From contig NZ_JAFMST010000007.1 in NCBI RefSeq assembly GCF_017916275.1, positions 186,001-250,000 on the forward strand: 64,000 nucleotides of DNA, given 5' to 3'. This DNA comes from Rubellimicrobium arenae (GTDB lineage Bacteria > Pseudomonadota > Alphaproteobacteria > Rhodobacterales > Rhodobacteraceae). Positions within the stretch are counted from its first letter, which is position 1. Each line of letters opens with the position of its first letter. Positions 46,623 through 54,057 of the stretch are shown here, piece by piece. The position numbers and the translations under genes were made by a program. A model generated the notes under the pieces. The model was given only the letters and a program-made list of their open reading frames with translations. It did no database searches and had not been told where the DNA came from.

Positions 46623-47897
46623 TCAGGGCAGGCCGCGCCGGCGCAGGATCGCACGTCCGGCGCGAAGAGGCCCGGTCAGCCGCCAGGACATGCTGCCGGT
46701 GACGGCACGCAGGCGCCGGCGCAGGACGGTTACGTCCGAGCCCAGCCGCCCCGCCTCGGCCCGAAGCGCCGCCTGCGCGTCGGCCAGCGCGGCCCGTTCC
46801 GCCGCCAGGGCCTCCTTGTCCCGGCGGAGCGCGGCCACGCGCCGCCTGGCCTTGTCCCGCTCCTCCTGCAGAGCGTCGCGCTCGGCCCGAAGCCGGGCGA
46901 GTTCGGCCGCGGCCTCCTCGGCCCTGGCCTGCTCGGCCCGCGCCCGCCGCTCGGCCGACCGCCGCAAGGGCACGAGGCGCGCCCCGTCCGGAAGCCGGAC
47001 CATCCCCTTGGCGTCGGGCGTGTCGATGGCCCCGAGCATCTCGGCGAACCGTTCGTGCGAATGGCGCATCGTGGCCCTGCGGGTGGCCGACGGATGGTCG
47101 TGCAACTCTCCCAAGCTGGGGTTGGTGTTGATCTCGTAGATCTGCGGCCGTCCATCCACGAGCCCGAAGTCGGCCCGTCCATAGTCGATCCCGGCCACCT
47201 CGAAGGCCCGCGCCAGCACGTCGGCGTGATCGTTTCCGCGCACGGCGGCGTCGTCGGCCCGGTAGGTGTCCTCCCCCACGAGCCCGGCCTTGCCCCATTT
47301 CACGTTCCAGCTGTCCTCGGTGACGATGTGGTCGAGCTGGACCGCCGCCCCGATCCGGAAGGTCCCGTACCGGCGGAAGATGCCCGGGGCGACCGGCTGG
47401 GCGCAGTACTCGATGACGACCAGCCCCCGGAGCGGCCGCCCCCGGCGCGCCAGGTCCTCCAGCGCGGATTCGAGGGCGGCCTGGTCCGGCAACAGGTCGG
47501 TCAGGGCGGGCAGATGCTCGGCCTCGGAGCGGACGAAGACGGGAAAGCGGCGCGGGCGCGGCCATCCATGGGCTGGATAGGCATCGAAGCCGTTGATCCC
47601 CGCCTCGTGCAGGCCGCGAAGCAGGGCATAGCGGGTGCGGACCCGGGCGGGGTCGTTGAGCACGCGGCAACGTCCGGTGGCGGCAAGGGCGCGGTGCAGC
47701 TCGGCCGCCGTCACGAGATCGATGTCCGACAGGCGTTCGAGGTCGCAGAACACGTAGGTCCCGGCCGGCACGCGCCGGGCGGCGAAAAGGTCGGGATAGG
47801 TCACCGCCCGGCAGGGCGGAGTCGGCACCCCGAACTTTGCCTCCGTCAACGACCTGACCGTCCGGTTGAACCCCGGAGTCACGATGAATCGGATCAA
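46623..47897 (-). CDS. ATP-grasp protein with coiled coil and glycosyltransferase-like C-terminal tail
   Basis: A 424-residue protein I cannot assign to a named family. Residues about 75-110 read RVLNDPARVRTRYALLRGLH and EAGINGFDAYP; residues 240-260 carry the ATP-grasp signature RADFGLVDGRPQIYEINTNP, with D243, E255 and N257 as metal ligands. Residues about 313-396 are an Arg/Ala/Glu-rich coiled coil, and 404-412 read SWRLTGPLR, a tail common on bacterial surface-polysaccharide glycosyltransferases. Start is TTG 47897 with GGGAG six bases upstream. It is divergent from the peptide and HExxH genes across 83 bases. It may ligate or modify a peptide or glycan; the substrate is unknown. Confidence 0.75.
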   Translation of the reverse strand: MIRFIVTPGFNRTVRSLTEAKFGVPTPPCRAVTYPDLFAARRVPAGTYVFCDLERLSDIDLVTAAELHRALAATGRCRVLNDPARVRTRYALLRGLHEAGINGFDAYPAHGWPRPRRFPVFVRSEAEHLPALTDLLPDQAALESALEDLARRGRPLRGLVVIEYCAQPVAPGIFRRYGTFRIGAAVQLDHIVTEDSWNVKWGKAGLVGEDTYRADDAAVRGNDHADVLARAFEVAGIDYGRADFGLVDGRPQIYEINTNPSLGELHDHPSATRRATMRHSHERFAEMLGAIDTPDAKGMVRLPDGARLVPLRRSAERRARAEQARAEEAAAELARLRAERDALQEERDKARRRVAALRRDKEALAAERAALADAQAALRAEAGRLGSDVTVLRRRLRAVTGSMSWRLTGPLRAGRAILRRRGLP

Positions 47898-47980
47898 TGC
47901 CTGCTCCCGCCTTGAGGGGCCCCAAGGTCCTGTGTAGCGTCGGTCGGGCAGGCCAACGCAAGCCGTTTCAGGGAGACATC

Positions 47981-48130
47981 ATGACAAAGTCCGGAACCAG
48001 CGCCCCCACCCAGGCACGCCGCCTCGTCGTGGATGCCAGCCGTCTCGTCGGCATCGAATCCGTCGGCGCGGACGGGGGACCGACGCCCGTCGCCGTCGGC
48101 GTGAAGCCCCCGCCGCCGCCGGTCCGCTGA
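47981..48130 (+). CDS. Candidate RiPP precursor peptide, 49 residues
   Basis: A short gene with GGGAGA seven bases before ATG. The N-terminal half (QARRLVVDASRLVGIESVGA) resembles a helical leader; then come ADGG and the C-terminal PTPVAVGVKPPPPPVR. A Gly-Gly followed by a short hydrophobic or proline-rich tail is the layout of leader and core in modified peptides. It lies 44 bases before a gene of the HExxH peptide-modifying family, the best evidence for its role. No acidic residue follows the Gly-Gly. Identity of the core and the modified residues is inference. Confidence 0.65.
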   Translation: MTKSGTSAPTQARRLVVDASRLVGIESVGADGGPTPVAVGVKPPPPPVR

Positions 48131-48174
48131 TCGCGGCCCCCCGGGCGGACATGAACAGGAAGGCGGAGGGCTTC

Positions 48175-49224
48175 ATGGAAACGATCCTGACGGTCGCGGG
48201 CACCGCGCCGATGCTGGAGGACCTTCCCTGGCTCACCGCCTTCCGTCCGGACGGCCAGCGCGGCCGCGAGGTGCAGCGGCGCGTGGCGGAAGCCCTTGCC
48301 GGCAGCCTGGACGAGGTCGTGGCGGGCGTCGCCCCCCACCGCAGCCTCCCCGCTCGGGTGACGGAGCTGGGCGACCGGCTCCGCAGCGCCGGGTCGGTCG
48401 ATCCGGTCGTCTCGGCCAGCTATTTCGCGCTCCTCGCCGCCGTGAAGGCCGATGACGTGGAGCAGGCGGCCGACCGGCTCCTAGCCCTGCCCGATCTTCT
48501 CGACGCGGGCCGGCCCGAGTTCCTTTCGGACTGGGGCGCCCTGGACCCCTCGGTCCGGCGGCTCTTTGCGGGCGCGCTGTCGCTCGACCCGACCACGGTG
48601 CTCGACCTCGCGGCGCCGGACGAGGACGCGGTGCAGGCCGCCCGGAGCAGCGCCCAAACGGCCCTCGCCGCCCTGGACATCGCCCTGCCGGCGCTCGCCG
48701 CCGAGGTGAAGGAGCTGCTGTCCCAGATCGTTCTGGTGGCGGGAACGGTGAACGGCGGCGGCCGCTTCGACGGCGCGACCAGCTTCCATGCCTGGGGCGC
48801 CCTTTTCCTCAACGCCGAGGAGCATGGGAGCCGGATCGACATGCTCGACGGGCTTGCCCACGAAAGCGGCCATGCCCTCCTTTACGGCCTGTCGCTGGGG
48901 CGGCCCTTCGTGCGCAATCCTCCCAGCGAACGTCACGCGTCGCCGTTGCGGCAGGATGCGCGACCGCTCGATGGCATCTTTCATGCCACCTACGTCTCGG
49001 CGCGGATGCATCTGGCGCACGCCCGGCTGCTGGCGGCCGGAGCCGAAGGACGACTGGACCTCCGCCCCGAGGAAGCCGATCAGGCGCGGGAGCACCTGAA
49101 CCAGAGCCGGACGGCCTTCTGGAACGGCTTGGGCGTCCTGGAACAGCACGCCCGACTGACCCCACTGGGCGCACGGCTGCTGGCCGGGACCCGGACCTAC
49201 ATGAAGGCCGCGACGGCCGGCTGA
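48175..49224 (+). CDS. HExxH-type peptide-modifying enzyme (mod_HExxH / aKG-HExxH peptide hydroxylase family)
   Basis: A 349-residue cytoplasmic protein. The second half has SFHAWGALFLN, then LAHESGHALLYGLSLG (HExxH at residues 229-233) and DARPLDGIFHATYVSARMHLAHARLL, matching the HExxH motif domain found in RiPP clusters, where DPRPLxGLLxGTY follows the HExxH. Members are described as iron and 2-oxoglutarate dependent peptide beta-hydroxylases, not proteases. ATG 48175 has GGAGGG six bases upstream; ATG 48151 would add eight residues but lacks a ribosome site. It follows the candidate precursor in the same direction. Confidence 0.82.
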   Translation: METILTVAGTAPMLEDLPWLTAFRPDGQRGREVQRRVAEALAGSLDEVVAGVAPHRSLPARVTELGDRLRSAGSVDPVVSASYFALLAAVKADDVEQAADRLLALPDLLDAGRPEFLSDWGALDPSVRRLFAGALSLDPTTVLDLAAPDEDAVQAARSSAQTALAALDIALPALAAEVKELLSQIVLVAGTVNGGGRFDGATSFHAWGALFLNAEEHGSRIDMLDGLAHESGHALLYGLSLGRPFVRNPPSERHASPLRQDARPLDGIFHATYVSARMHLAHARLLAAGAEGRLDLRPEEADQAREHLNQSRTAFWNGLGVLEQHARLTPLGARLLAGTRTYMKAATAG

Positions 49225-49289
49225 CCGCATAGGACCCGTCAAGGCCAGCGCCGCGCCTGGAACTCCTCCCGGCCCCGACCGGTCCGGGA

Positions 49290-49556
49290 TCAGGACAGGA
49301 ACGGAGCCAGCAGGGCGTTGACCATCAGGACCCAGGTGGCCAGGCAAGCCAGCAGGACCGTCCCAAGCAGCAGCATCGGCGCCAGACCCGCCTCACAGCG
49401 CCCGAGAAGGTCGGCCTCGCTGATCGAGGGTGGCCCGGCCACCCGCTCCACCACCTGCACGGGTTCGAGATCAGGCTCGGCGACCAGCAGATCCTGAACC
49501 GGCCACATGCGCCGTTCGATGCGATCGCTCGCGATAGGGCTATACAATTGGTTCAT
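49290..49556 (-). CDS. Small single-span membrane protein, paralogue A
   Basis: An 88-residue protein with a soluble N-terminal half and one hydrophobic helix at about residues 58-86 ending in the C-terminal FLS. The segment SEADLLGRCEAGLAPMLLLG is nearly repeated in the protein at 50700-50951. Likely an inner-membrane protein with N-terminus in the cytoplasm. AAAGGA lies four bases before the start. Function unknown; convergent with the HExxH gene. Confidence 0.72.
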   Translation of the reverse strand: MNQLYSPIASDRIERRMWPVQDLLVAEPDLEPVQVVERVAGPPSISEADLLGRCEAGLAPMLLLGTVLLACLATWVLMVNALLAPFLS

Positions 49557-50699
49557 GGCGTCCTTTGCAGTCCAACGCGGTCCAATTCGCCCCAGCCCGG
49601 AACTAGGGCCGTGCCCCGGGTGGTCGAGGCGGCAACGGCTTTACCTTCATGCACAGAGGAGAAAGCTGATATGATAAATGTGCATAACTACTTGGCCAAA
49701 TTCACTGAACATTCGCTGCTCCTGCCGACCTGACCCTGTTCGCACAACTTCAGCGGTCTTAACTGCACATCTTCGAGCTGAACGGACCGACGGGCCAGGG
49801 ATCTCCGATCAGCCGCTTTGAACGCGTTCGCGCGGCGAATCTCCATGGATCCGGTTCGCGCCCCGGGATCGACCACGGGAGTCACGTTCCGCCAGGCCAG
49901 TTTGCCACAATCTCCTACGGAGCCCCGAGCCCCGCTTGCCCGTGCGGCCAGGTCATTCGGGCCGTCCAGCCGCCGGGCGACACCGCTGCATCGAAACATC
50001 GCAGCGGGCTGGCCGACACTTCCAGGGCCAATGGAATAGGAGGCTCCCACCCAAGACGATGAGGCATTCGGCTCCGGCAGAGTCGAAGACATTCTTCTCG
50101 TAATCCTGCCGGAGGGACGGCGCCTCATCGGGTCCTCGAATTGCACGCAGGCCTGACCACCTACGCGATTAGACATAATGCAACTTCATTATCGCCGCAA
50201 TACTGCCACTTTCTAGCCATCTTTCATGTCAACAGTAATTGCTCTTGGAGATAATTGTTAACGGATTGTGCACGAGCAGTGAAACAGGATGATGAAGGTT
50301 GAAATCAGCCTTCATCCCAGTCGATCAGCCGATCAACCGCCAGTCATTACGACCTGTCTGAAAAATCAATTTCCAGTTGATCCGGCGCATTGCCCGATTT
50401 GGCGTCGCATTGACCTGCGCTGCCTGCCAGACCTGCACAGTTCGAACCGGTCAGGGGCCAGCCGCTCCGAATCGGGTGCGCCCCCACCTGACGCGCGGCG
50501 GGGCGGCCGCACGCCTTGGGACGGACAGGCGACGCAGCCCCACGACCCTGGCCGGAACCGGGTCGCCCTGACGCCAGGGACGCCGGCGACGATCTTCAGG
50601 CGAGCCGCAACATCCGTCAGATTGCAGGCCGGCGCCGGTCCTTGCCCGAACGCGACCCGAGCTGCCCTGCCCGGGAGATGGTCATAGCCTGAAAGGACA
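49557..50699. other. Long gene-poor stretch with an AT-rich core
   Basis: About 1140 bases between the two paralogous membrane-protein genes with no convincing long gene. The part 50160-50380 is clearly richer in A+T than anything nearby (for example AATTGTTAACGG and ATAATGCAACTTC). A 20-codon frame with AGAGGAGA upstream lies at 49671-49733 on the plus strand. Other open frames are Arg/Pro-rich shadows. It may hold promoters, a small RNA or decayed genes. Confidence 0.5.
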
Positions 50700-50951
50700 T
50701 CAGGAGAGGAAGAGGTTCACCACGGCCCTGACCAGGACGACCCACATGGCCAAGGCAGACAACATCGCCGCCCCCAGCAACAAAGCCGGCATCAGCCCGG
50801 CGTCGCAGGCGGCCAGGAGATCGGCCTCCGTCTGTTCGTCCGGTTCCGCATCCGCGTGATCGGCCGTGGATGCATGGTCCGGCCGCCTCCGGGACGACCA
50901 TGGGAACAGGTTCAACGGATTGCTCCCAAAGGCGCTCGATAGTTCGGTCAT
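50700..50951 (-). CDS. Small single-span membrane protein, paralogue B
   Basis: An 83-residue protein: a charged N-terminal half (SSRRRPDHASTADHADAEPD) and the C-terminal TEADLLAACDAGLMPALLLG followed by a hydrophobic helix ending FLS. Aligned with the protein at 49290-49556 it keeps EADLL, the Cys-acidic-AGL-x-P-x-LLLG core, A-x-WV and the final FLS. ATG 50951 follows AGAGGA, similar to paralogue A's upstream. A duplication of one gene around the AT-rich stretch is likely. Function unknown. Confidence 0.72.
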   Translation of the reverse strand: MTELSSAFGSNPLNLFPWSSRRRPDHASTADHADAEPDEQTEADLLAACDAGLMPALLLGAAMLSALAMWVVLVRAVVNLFLS

Positions 50952-51432
50952 GGTGTCCTCTGCGTCCTGACGGCCCAAGACGGGACCGCGTGCGGGCTCT
51001 GCAGTTCTTTGCAGGAATGTTGGGTCAAAATGGTTAATCCGAGGCAGTGGAAAGGCGTCTTGCAGCCATTGCCGCGACGGTTTTCCGCCGAACCGATCCA
51101 CACCGGGCGACCAAGGCCCGACGGATCCGGATGCCGAGGCCCCAGTCCGCCAAACTTATCCACCGCACCTGCCCACCAGGGGAATCAATCACATCGCACC
51201 ATGCACAAGGGCGGATTGCCGAACTTCGTCTGCGAGACTGATAAATCGAATGCGATTTAGTCGCAAGCGCTTGACGCAGGGCCGCGAATCTGGAAAAGGA
51301 CTCACGCGATTGCATCGAGAGCGATTGATATCTCGTGCAGCGCCCCGGCGGTGGTCCATCAAGACGAACCTGTTCGGGTGATCGGCCAAGCCGCTGCAGG
51401 GCGGCGCCGTGGGCACGTACAGGAGCAGATGA
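50952..51432. other. Intergenic control region upstream of the VPLPA-CTERM gene
   Basis: About 480 bases without a supported gene. It contains the divergent promoters of paralogue B and the VPLPA-CTERM gene, the palindrome at 51242-51259 and TTGACG at 51271-51276, a possible -35. Frames running through it have no domain. Confidence 0.45.
51242..51259 (+). promoter_or_regulatory. Operator-like palindrome (lux-box-like dyad)
   Basis: TAAATCG-AATG-CGATTTA is a perfect 7-bp dyad, with outer GAC/GTC adding partial symmetry. It lies 12 bases before a candidate -35 (TTGACG) and about 180 bases upstream of the VPLPA-CTERM start. Size and symmetry fit LuxR-type or similar dimeric activators; the regulator is not identified. 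Confidence 0.45.
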
Positions 51433-52347
51433 ATGGGACGCCTCGCAGTCACCGCCGCCGCCGCAGTCACCCTCGTCCTGGGGCTGGGCTCCGATCCGGC
51501 TGGCGCCGCGACCTGCGCCGCCGTCGGCCAGAGCTTCACGCTGACCACGTCCGCAGAAGCCACATGCTTTGCTGCGGCCGTGCCAGGGGTCGATGCGAAC
51601 ACCTCGGGCAACCCTGGTGGAGCGAGCCCGGACCCGATCTTTGCCCGTTACGGCGCGGGCCTGCAGCTTCTTGACAAGAGCGATGACGCCAGCAGCGGCC
51701 TGCGGCCCACCGCGCTGTCGGTCGCGAACGGAACGCTGGGTGGAACCTGGTCGATCGCCTCGCTCCTGCCCCCGGCCGGCAAGGTGTTCACGGACCTGAT
51801 CCTGGCCTTCAAGACCGGCGGCAACAGCAACACGATCTCGACCTGGGCGGCCTTCCTGCTGCCGCAAGGCGTGTCCTCGGGACGCTGGGCCACCACCGGC
51901 AAGAACGCCTTGTCGCACGTGACCCTCTACGCCCGACTGGCGGATGCGCCGGTCACGTTGAATGGCGGGCTGGCCTCGGCCGCCTCGGCTGGCTCCGCCG
52001 TTCCCGCCGGATCGACCACGACCAACCCGGGCCCGGTGGCCTCTCCGGCCAAGACCACGATCACGGCCGAGGCCCTGCCGACCAGCTCGGGCGCGCTGGT
52101 GGTCGAGGCCGCCCCGAGCCAGCCCCTTCCGTCGATGGGCTTTGGAACGTCGGGAAGCCTTGTGACCCCTGTCCTCTCGGATCTCTCGGGCAGCCCCATG
52201 GCAACGAGCGCGCCGATCCTGACTGCCGGCTCCGAGGCCGCGACCATTGCGCAGCCCTCGCCGGTCCCGCTTCCGGCCGGGAGCGTCCTGCTCCTTAGCG
52301 CCCTGGGCGGCTTGGGCCTGATGCGCCGGCGCAAGCCGGCCGCCTGA
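51433..52347 (+). CDS. VPLPA-CTERM sorting-domain surface protein
   Basis: A 304-residue exported protein. An N-terminal signal sequence (GRLAVTAAAAVTLVLGLG, SDPAGAA) is followed by a beta-rich ectodomain (CAAVGQSFTLTTSAEATC, VTLYARLADAPV), a Ser/Pro/Ala-rich linker and the C-terminal tripartite tail PSPVPLPAGSVLLLSALGGL with a basic RRRKPAA end. This is the VPLPA-CTERM signal, handled by exosortase-type enzymes in bacteria making exopolysaccharide. AGGAG seven bases before ATG. No exosortase is in the window. Confidence 0.87.
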   Translation: MGRLAVTAAAAVTLVLGLGSDPAGAATCAAVGQSFTLTTSAEATCFAAAVPGVDANTSGNPGGASPDPIFARYGAGLQLLDKSDDASSGLRPTALSVANGTLGGTWSIASLLPPAGKVFTDLILAFKTGGNSNTISTWAAFLLPQGVSSGRWATTGKNALSHVTLYARLADAPVTLNGGLASAASAGSAVPAGSTTTNPGPVASPAKTTITAEALPTSSGALVVEAAPSQPLPSMGFGTSGSLVTPVLSDLSGSPMATSAPILTAGSEAATIAQPSPVPLPAGSVLLLSALGGLGLMRRRKPAA

Positions 52348-52375
52348 CGCAGGGCCGACGGGGCCGCCCGGCGTC
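52346..52375 (+). terminator. Stem-loop at the end of the VPLPA-CTERM gene
   Basis: GACGC-a-GGGC pairs with GCCC-g-GCGTC, nine pairs with one internal mismatch and a 10-base loop. It begins within the TGA stop codon. No T-run follows. Confidence 0.45.
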
Positions 52376-52702
52376 TGCCGAGCCATCCGGCCCTGGATCA
52401 GGACGGGTCCAGGACGACATTGCGGGACTTACGAGCTCCCGCCAGCCGACAGGCGAAGCCCCTTGATCCACGGGATCAGCCGAAGGCCAGACCCGCGTCT
52501 GAAGCCCAAGCTGCCGCCTGGCAGGACCACTCCACAGGTGAACACCAGGCCTCTGCCAAACGCCCGCAGGAGCAGGCCACGGCGGACGGCGCCTCAGGAC
52601 ATGTCTTGCGAAGTGAGCAGATCCGGCGCGAGTCGGTCAGCCTTGCACAAGGCAACAACCCTCATCACCGCGACTCGTCAAAATTCTCAAGATTGGTTTG
52701 TT
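52348..52702. other. Gene-free stretch before tRNA-Ala
   Basis: About 355 bases between the VPLPA-CTERM stop and the 3' end of the minus-strand tRNA. Apart from the stem-loop at its left edge I see no gene, repeat of the tRNA end, or integrase, so there is no sign of an attachment site. Confidence 0.5.
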
Positions 52703-52778
<76 letters not shown>

Positions 52779-52839
52779 ATCCGGTTGCAGGCTTGGGTGT
52801 CTGCTGCCTGCCCGACGCTCTCTAGTGGGCGTCGAGGAG

Positions 52840-52873
52840 GAGCGCAAGGGTTCTTTTTCGTCCCCCTGCGCTC
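52840..52873 (-). terminator. Stem-loop downstream of the TIGR02300-type gene
   Basis: GAGCGCA at 52840-52846 pairs with TGCGCTC at 52867-52873, extended by GGG/CCC with one bulge. It lies 13 bases past the stop of the acidic protein gene on the minus strand and before tRNA-Ala. The loop, not the tail, carries the A/T run, so intrinsic termination is uncertain. Confidence 0.4.
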
Positions 52874-52885
52874 CCCCTGCGTCAA

Positions 52886-53206
52886 TCACTCGTCGTCGCC
52901 GGCGACGTCGCCCAGATCCTCGAAGGACACTTCCTCGTCCTCGTCGTCCTCCAGGACTTCGTCCCCGAGATCGGCGTCGTCGTCGACCGCGTCGTCGTCG
53001 TCGAGCAGCAGATCGTCCTCGTCTCCGATCTTGAGGCGCTTGGTCTGCGCATCCTCGGCGTCAGCGACCATGGTCCGCGAACGGCCCACGTCGATGCTGA
53101 CGATCTGGCCCGTGTAGGGGCTTACCACGGGGGTGCGGTTCAGGTCGTAGAAGCGCTTGCCCGTGGTCGGACAGACTCGCTTCTTGCCCCATTCTTCCTT
53201 GGGCAT
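52886..53206 (-). CDS. TIGR02300-family acidic-tail protein
   Basis: A 106-residue alphaproteobacterial protein. The N-terminal half is conserved and zinc-ribbon-like in feel (EEWGKKRVCPTTGKRFYDLN, TPVVSPYTGQ); the C-terminal half is a run of Asp and Glu (LLLDDDDAVDDDADLG and similar). The family is widespread in alphaproteobacteria with no assigned function. Its position next to a tRNA is common for housekeeping genes. Confidence 0.9.
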   Translation of the reverse strand: MPKEEWGKKRVCPTTGKRFYDLNRTPVVSPYTGQIVSIDVGRSRTMVADAEDAQTKRLKIGDEDDLLLDDDDAVDDDADLGDEVLEDDEDEEVSFEDLGDVAGDDE

Positions 53207-53336
53207 CGGATGATCCTTTCCGGTTCAGCGGATCGCGCGGATGCGAGTCCAGAGAACCTCGCACTTGCAGCGCATCGGGGTCCCCTGCCATAACGGCAAA
53301 CGCGTGGCAAGTGCTTTGGGTTCGGGGGGACATCGG

Positions 53337-54026
53337 GTGCAGGACCATATCTTACCGGGGGACCCCCCGGTGGCCGTCTCGCTGCGGCGATCGGCCCGGG
53401 CGCGACGACTTTCCCTGCGAATCTCCGGGACCGACGGACGGGTCACCCTGACGCTGCCGCTGCGGGCGCGCCTGGGGGACGGACTGGCCTTCCTGCGCGA
53501 GCGGGAGGGCTGGCTTCGGGACCATCTCGCCCAGGCGCCGACGCTGATCCTGCCCGCCTTCGGCCGGACGATTCCCTTCGAAGGGCGCGACCTGCTGCTC
53601 TGCCCCGGCGAAGGCAACCGCATCGCGATCGACGGGGACCGCCTTCTCGTGCCGTCCGGGGGCGACCGGCTGGCGGCCCGGCTCTCGGCCTTCCTTCGGG
53701 CGGCGGCCCGGGACCGGCTGGCGGCGGCCTGCGACCGCCACGCCCGCAGCATCGGCCGGAGCTACACCCGCCTGACCCTGCGCGACACGCGCTCGCGCTG
53801 GGGGTCCTGCACGGCGGATGGGCATCTGATGTTCTCCTGGCGGCTCGTGCTCGCCCCGCCCGAGGTGCTCGACTACGTCGCGGCCCACGAGGTCGCGCAT
53901 CTCGCCCGCATGGATCATTCGCCCGCCTTCTGGACCCTCGTCGAGGGGATCTGCCCCGACTTCGAGCGTCATCGCGACTGGCTGCGGGTCGAAGGGATCG
54001 GACTGCACCGGCTGAGGCTCGGTTGA
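53337..54026 (+). CDS. YgjP/DUF45-family metallopeptidase-like protein
   Basis: A 229-residue protein of the YgjP/SprT-like group (M48-related). The zinc site is AAHEVAHLARMDHSPAFW (HExxH with downstream His), preceded by RDTRSRWGSCTADGHLMFSWRL, the family's signature. GTG 53337 is preferred, with GGGGGA about seven bases upstream; an ATG at 53241 would add 32 residues lacking similarity to the family start. Cytoplasmic; natural substrate unknown. Confidence 0.85.
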   Translation: MQDHILPGDPPVAVSLRRSARARRLSLRISGTDGRVTLTLPLRARLGDGLAFLREREGWLRDHLAQAPTLILPAFGRTIPFEGRDLLLCPGEGNRIAIDGDRLLVPSGGDRLAARLSAFLRAAARDRLAAACDRHARSIGRSYTRLTLRDTRSRWGSCTADGHLMFSWRLVLAPPEVLDYVAAHEVAHLARMDHSPAFWTLVEGICPDFERHRDWLRVEGIGLHRLRLG

Positions 54027-54057
54027 CCCCGGGGGGCGGAGGCGCCCACAAAAGGCC

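Noticed and set aside
46601-46626. CTGAGC/GCTCAG inverted repeat between convergent genes
   Set aside because: The arms are formed largely by the two TGA stop codons themselves, so symmetry is partly trivial; too weak to call a terminator.
47911-47926. Imperfect palindrome CTTGAGGGGCCCCAAG between the ATP-grasp and peptide genes
   Set aside because: One-base asymmetry and GC-rich centre; could be an operator but not distinguishable from chance here.
48859-48873. HExxH motif read as a zinc protease site
   Set aside because: The following DARPLDGIFHATY context and the SFHAWGALFLN segment match the peptide-modifying HExxH family, not metalloproteases; the YgjP-type protein at 53337 is the one with a peptidase-like site.
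50289-50687. A 132-codon plus-strand frame in the gene-poor region
   Set aside because: No ribosome site, Pro/Arg-rich end, no recognisable domain, and it crosses the AT-rich patch with an abrupt composition change.
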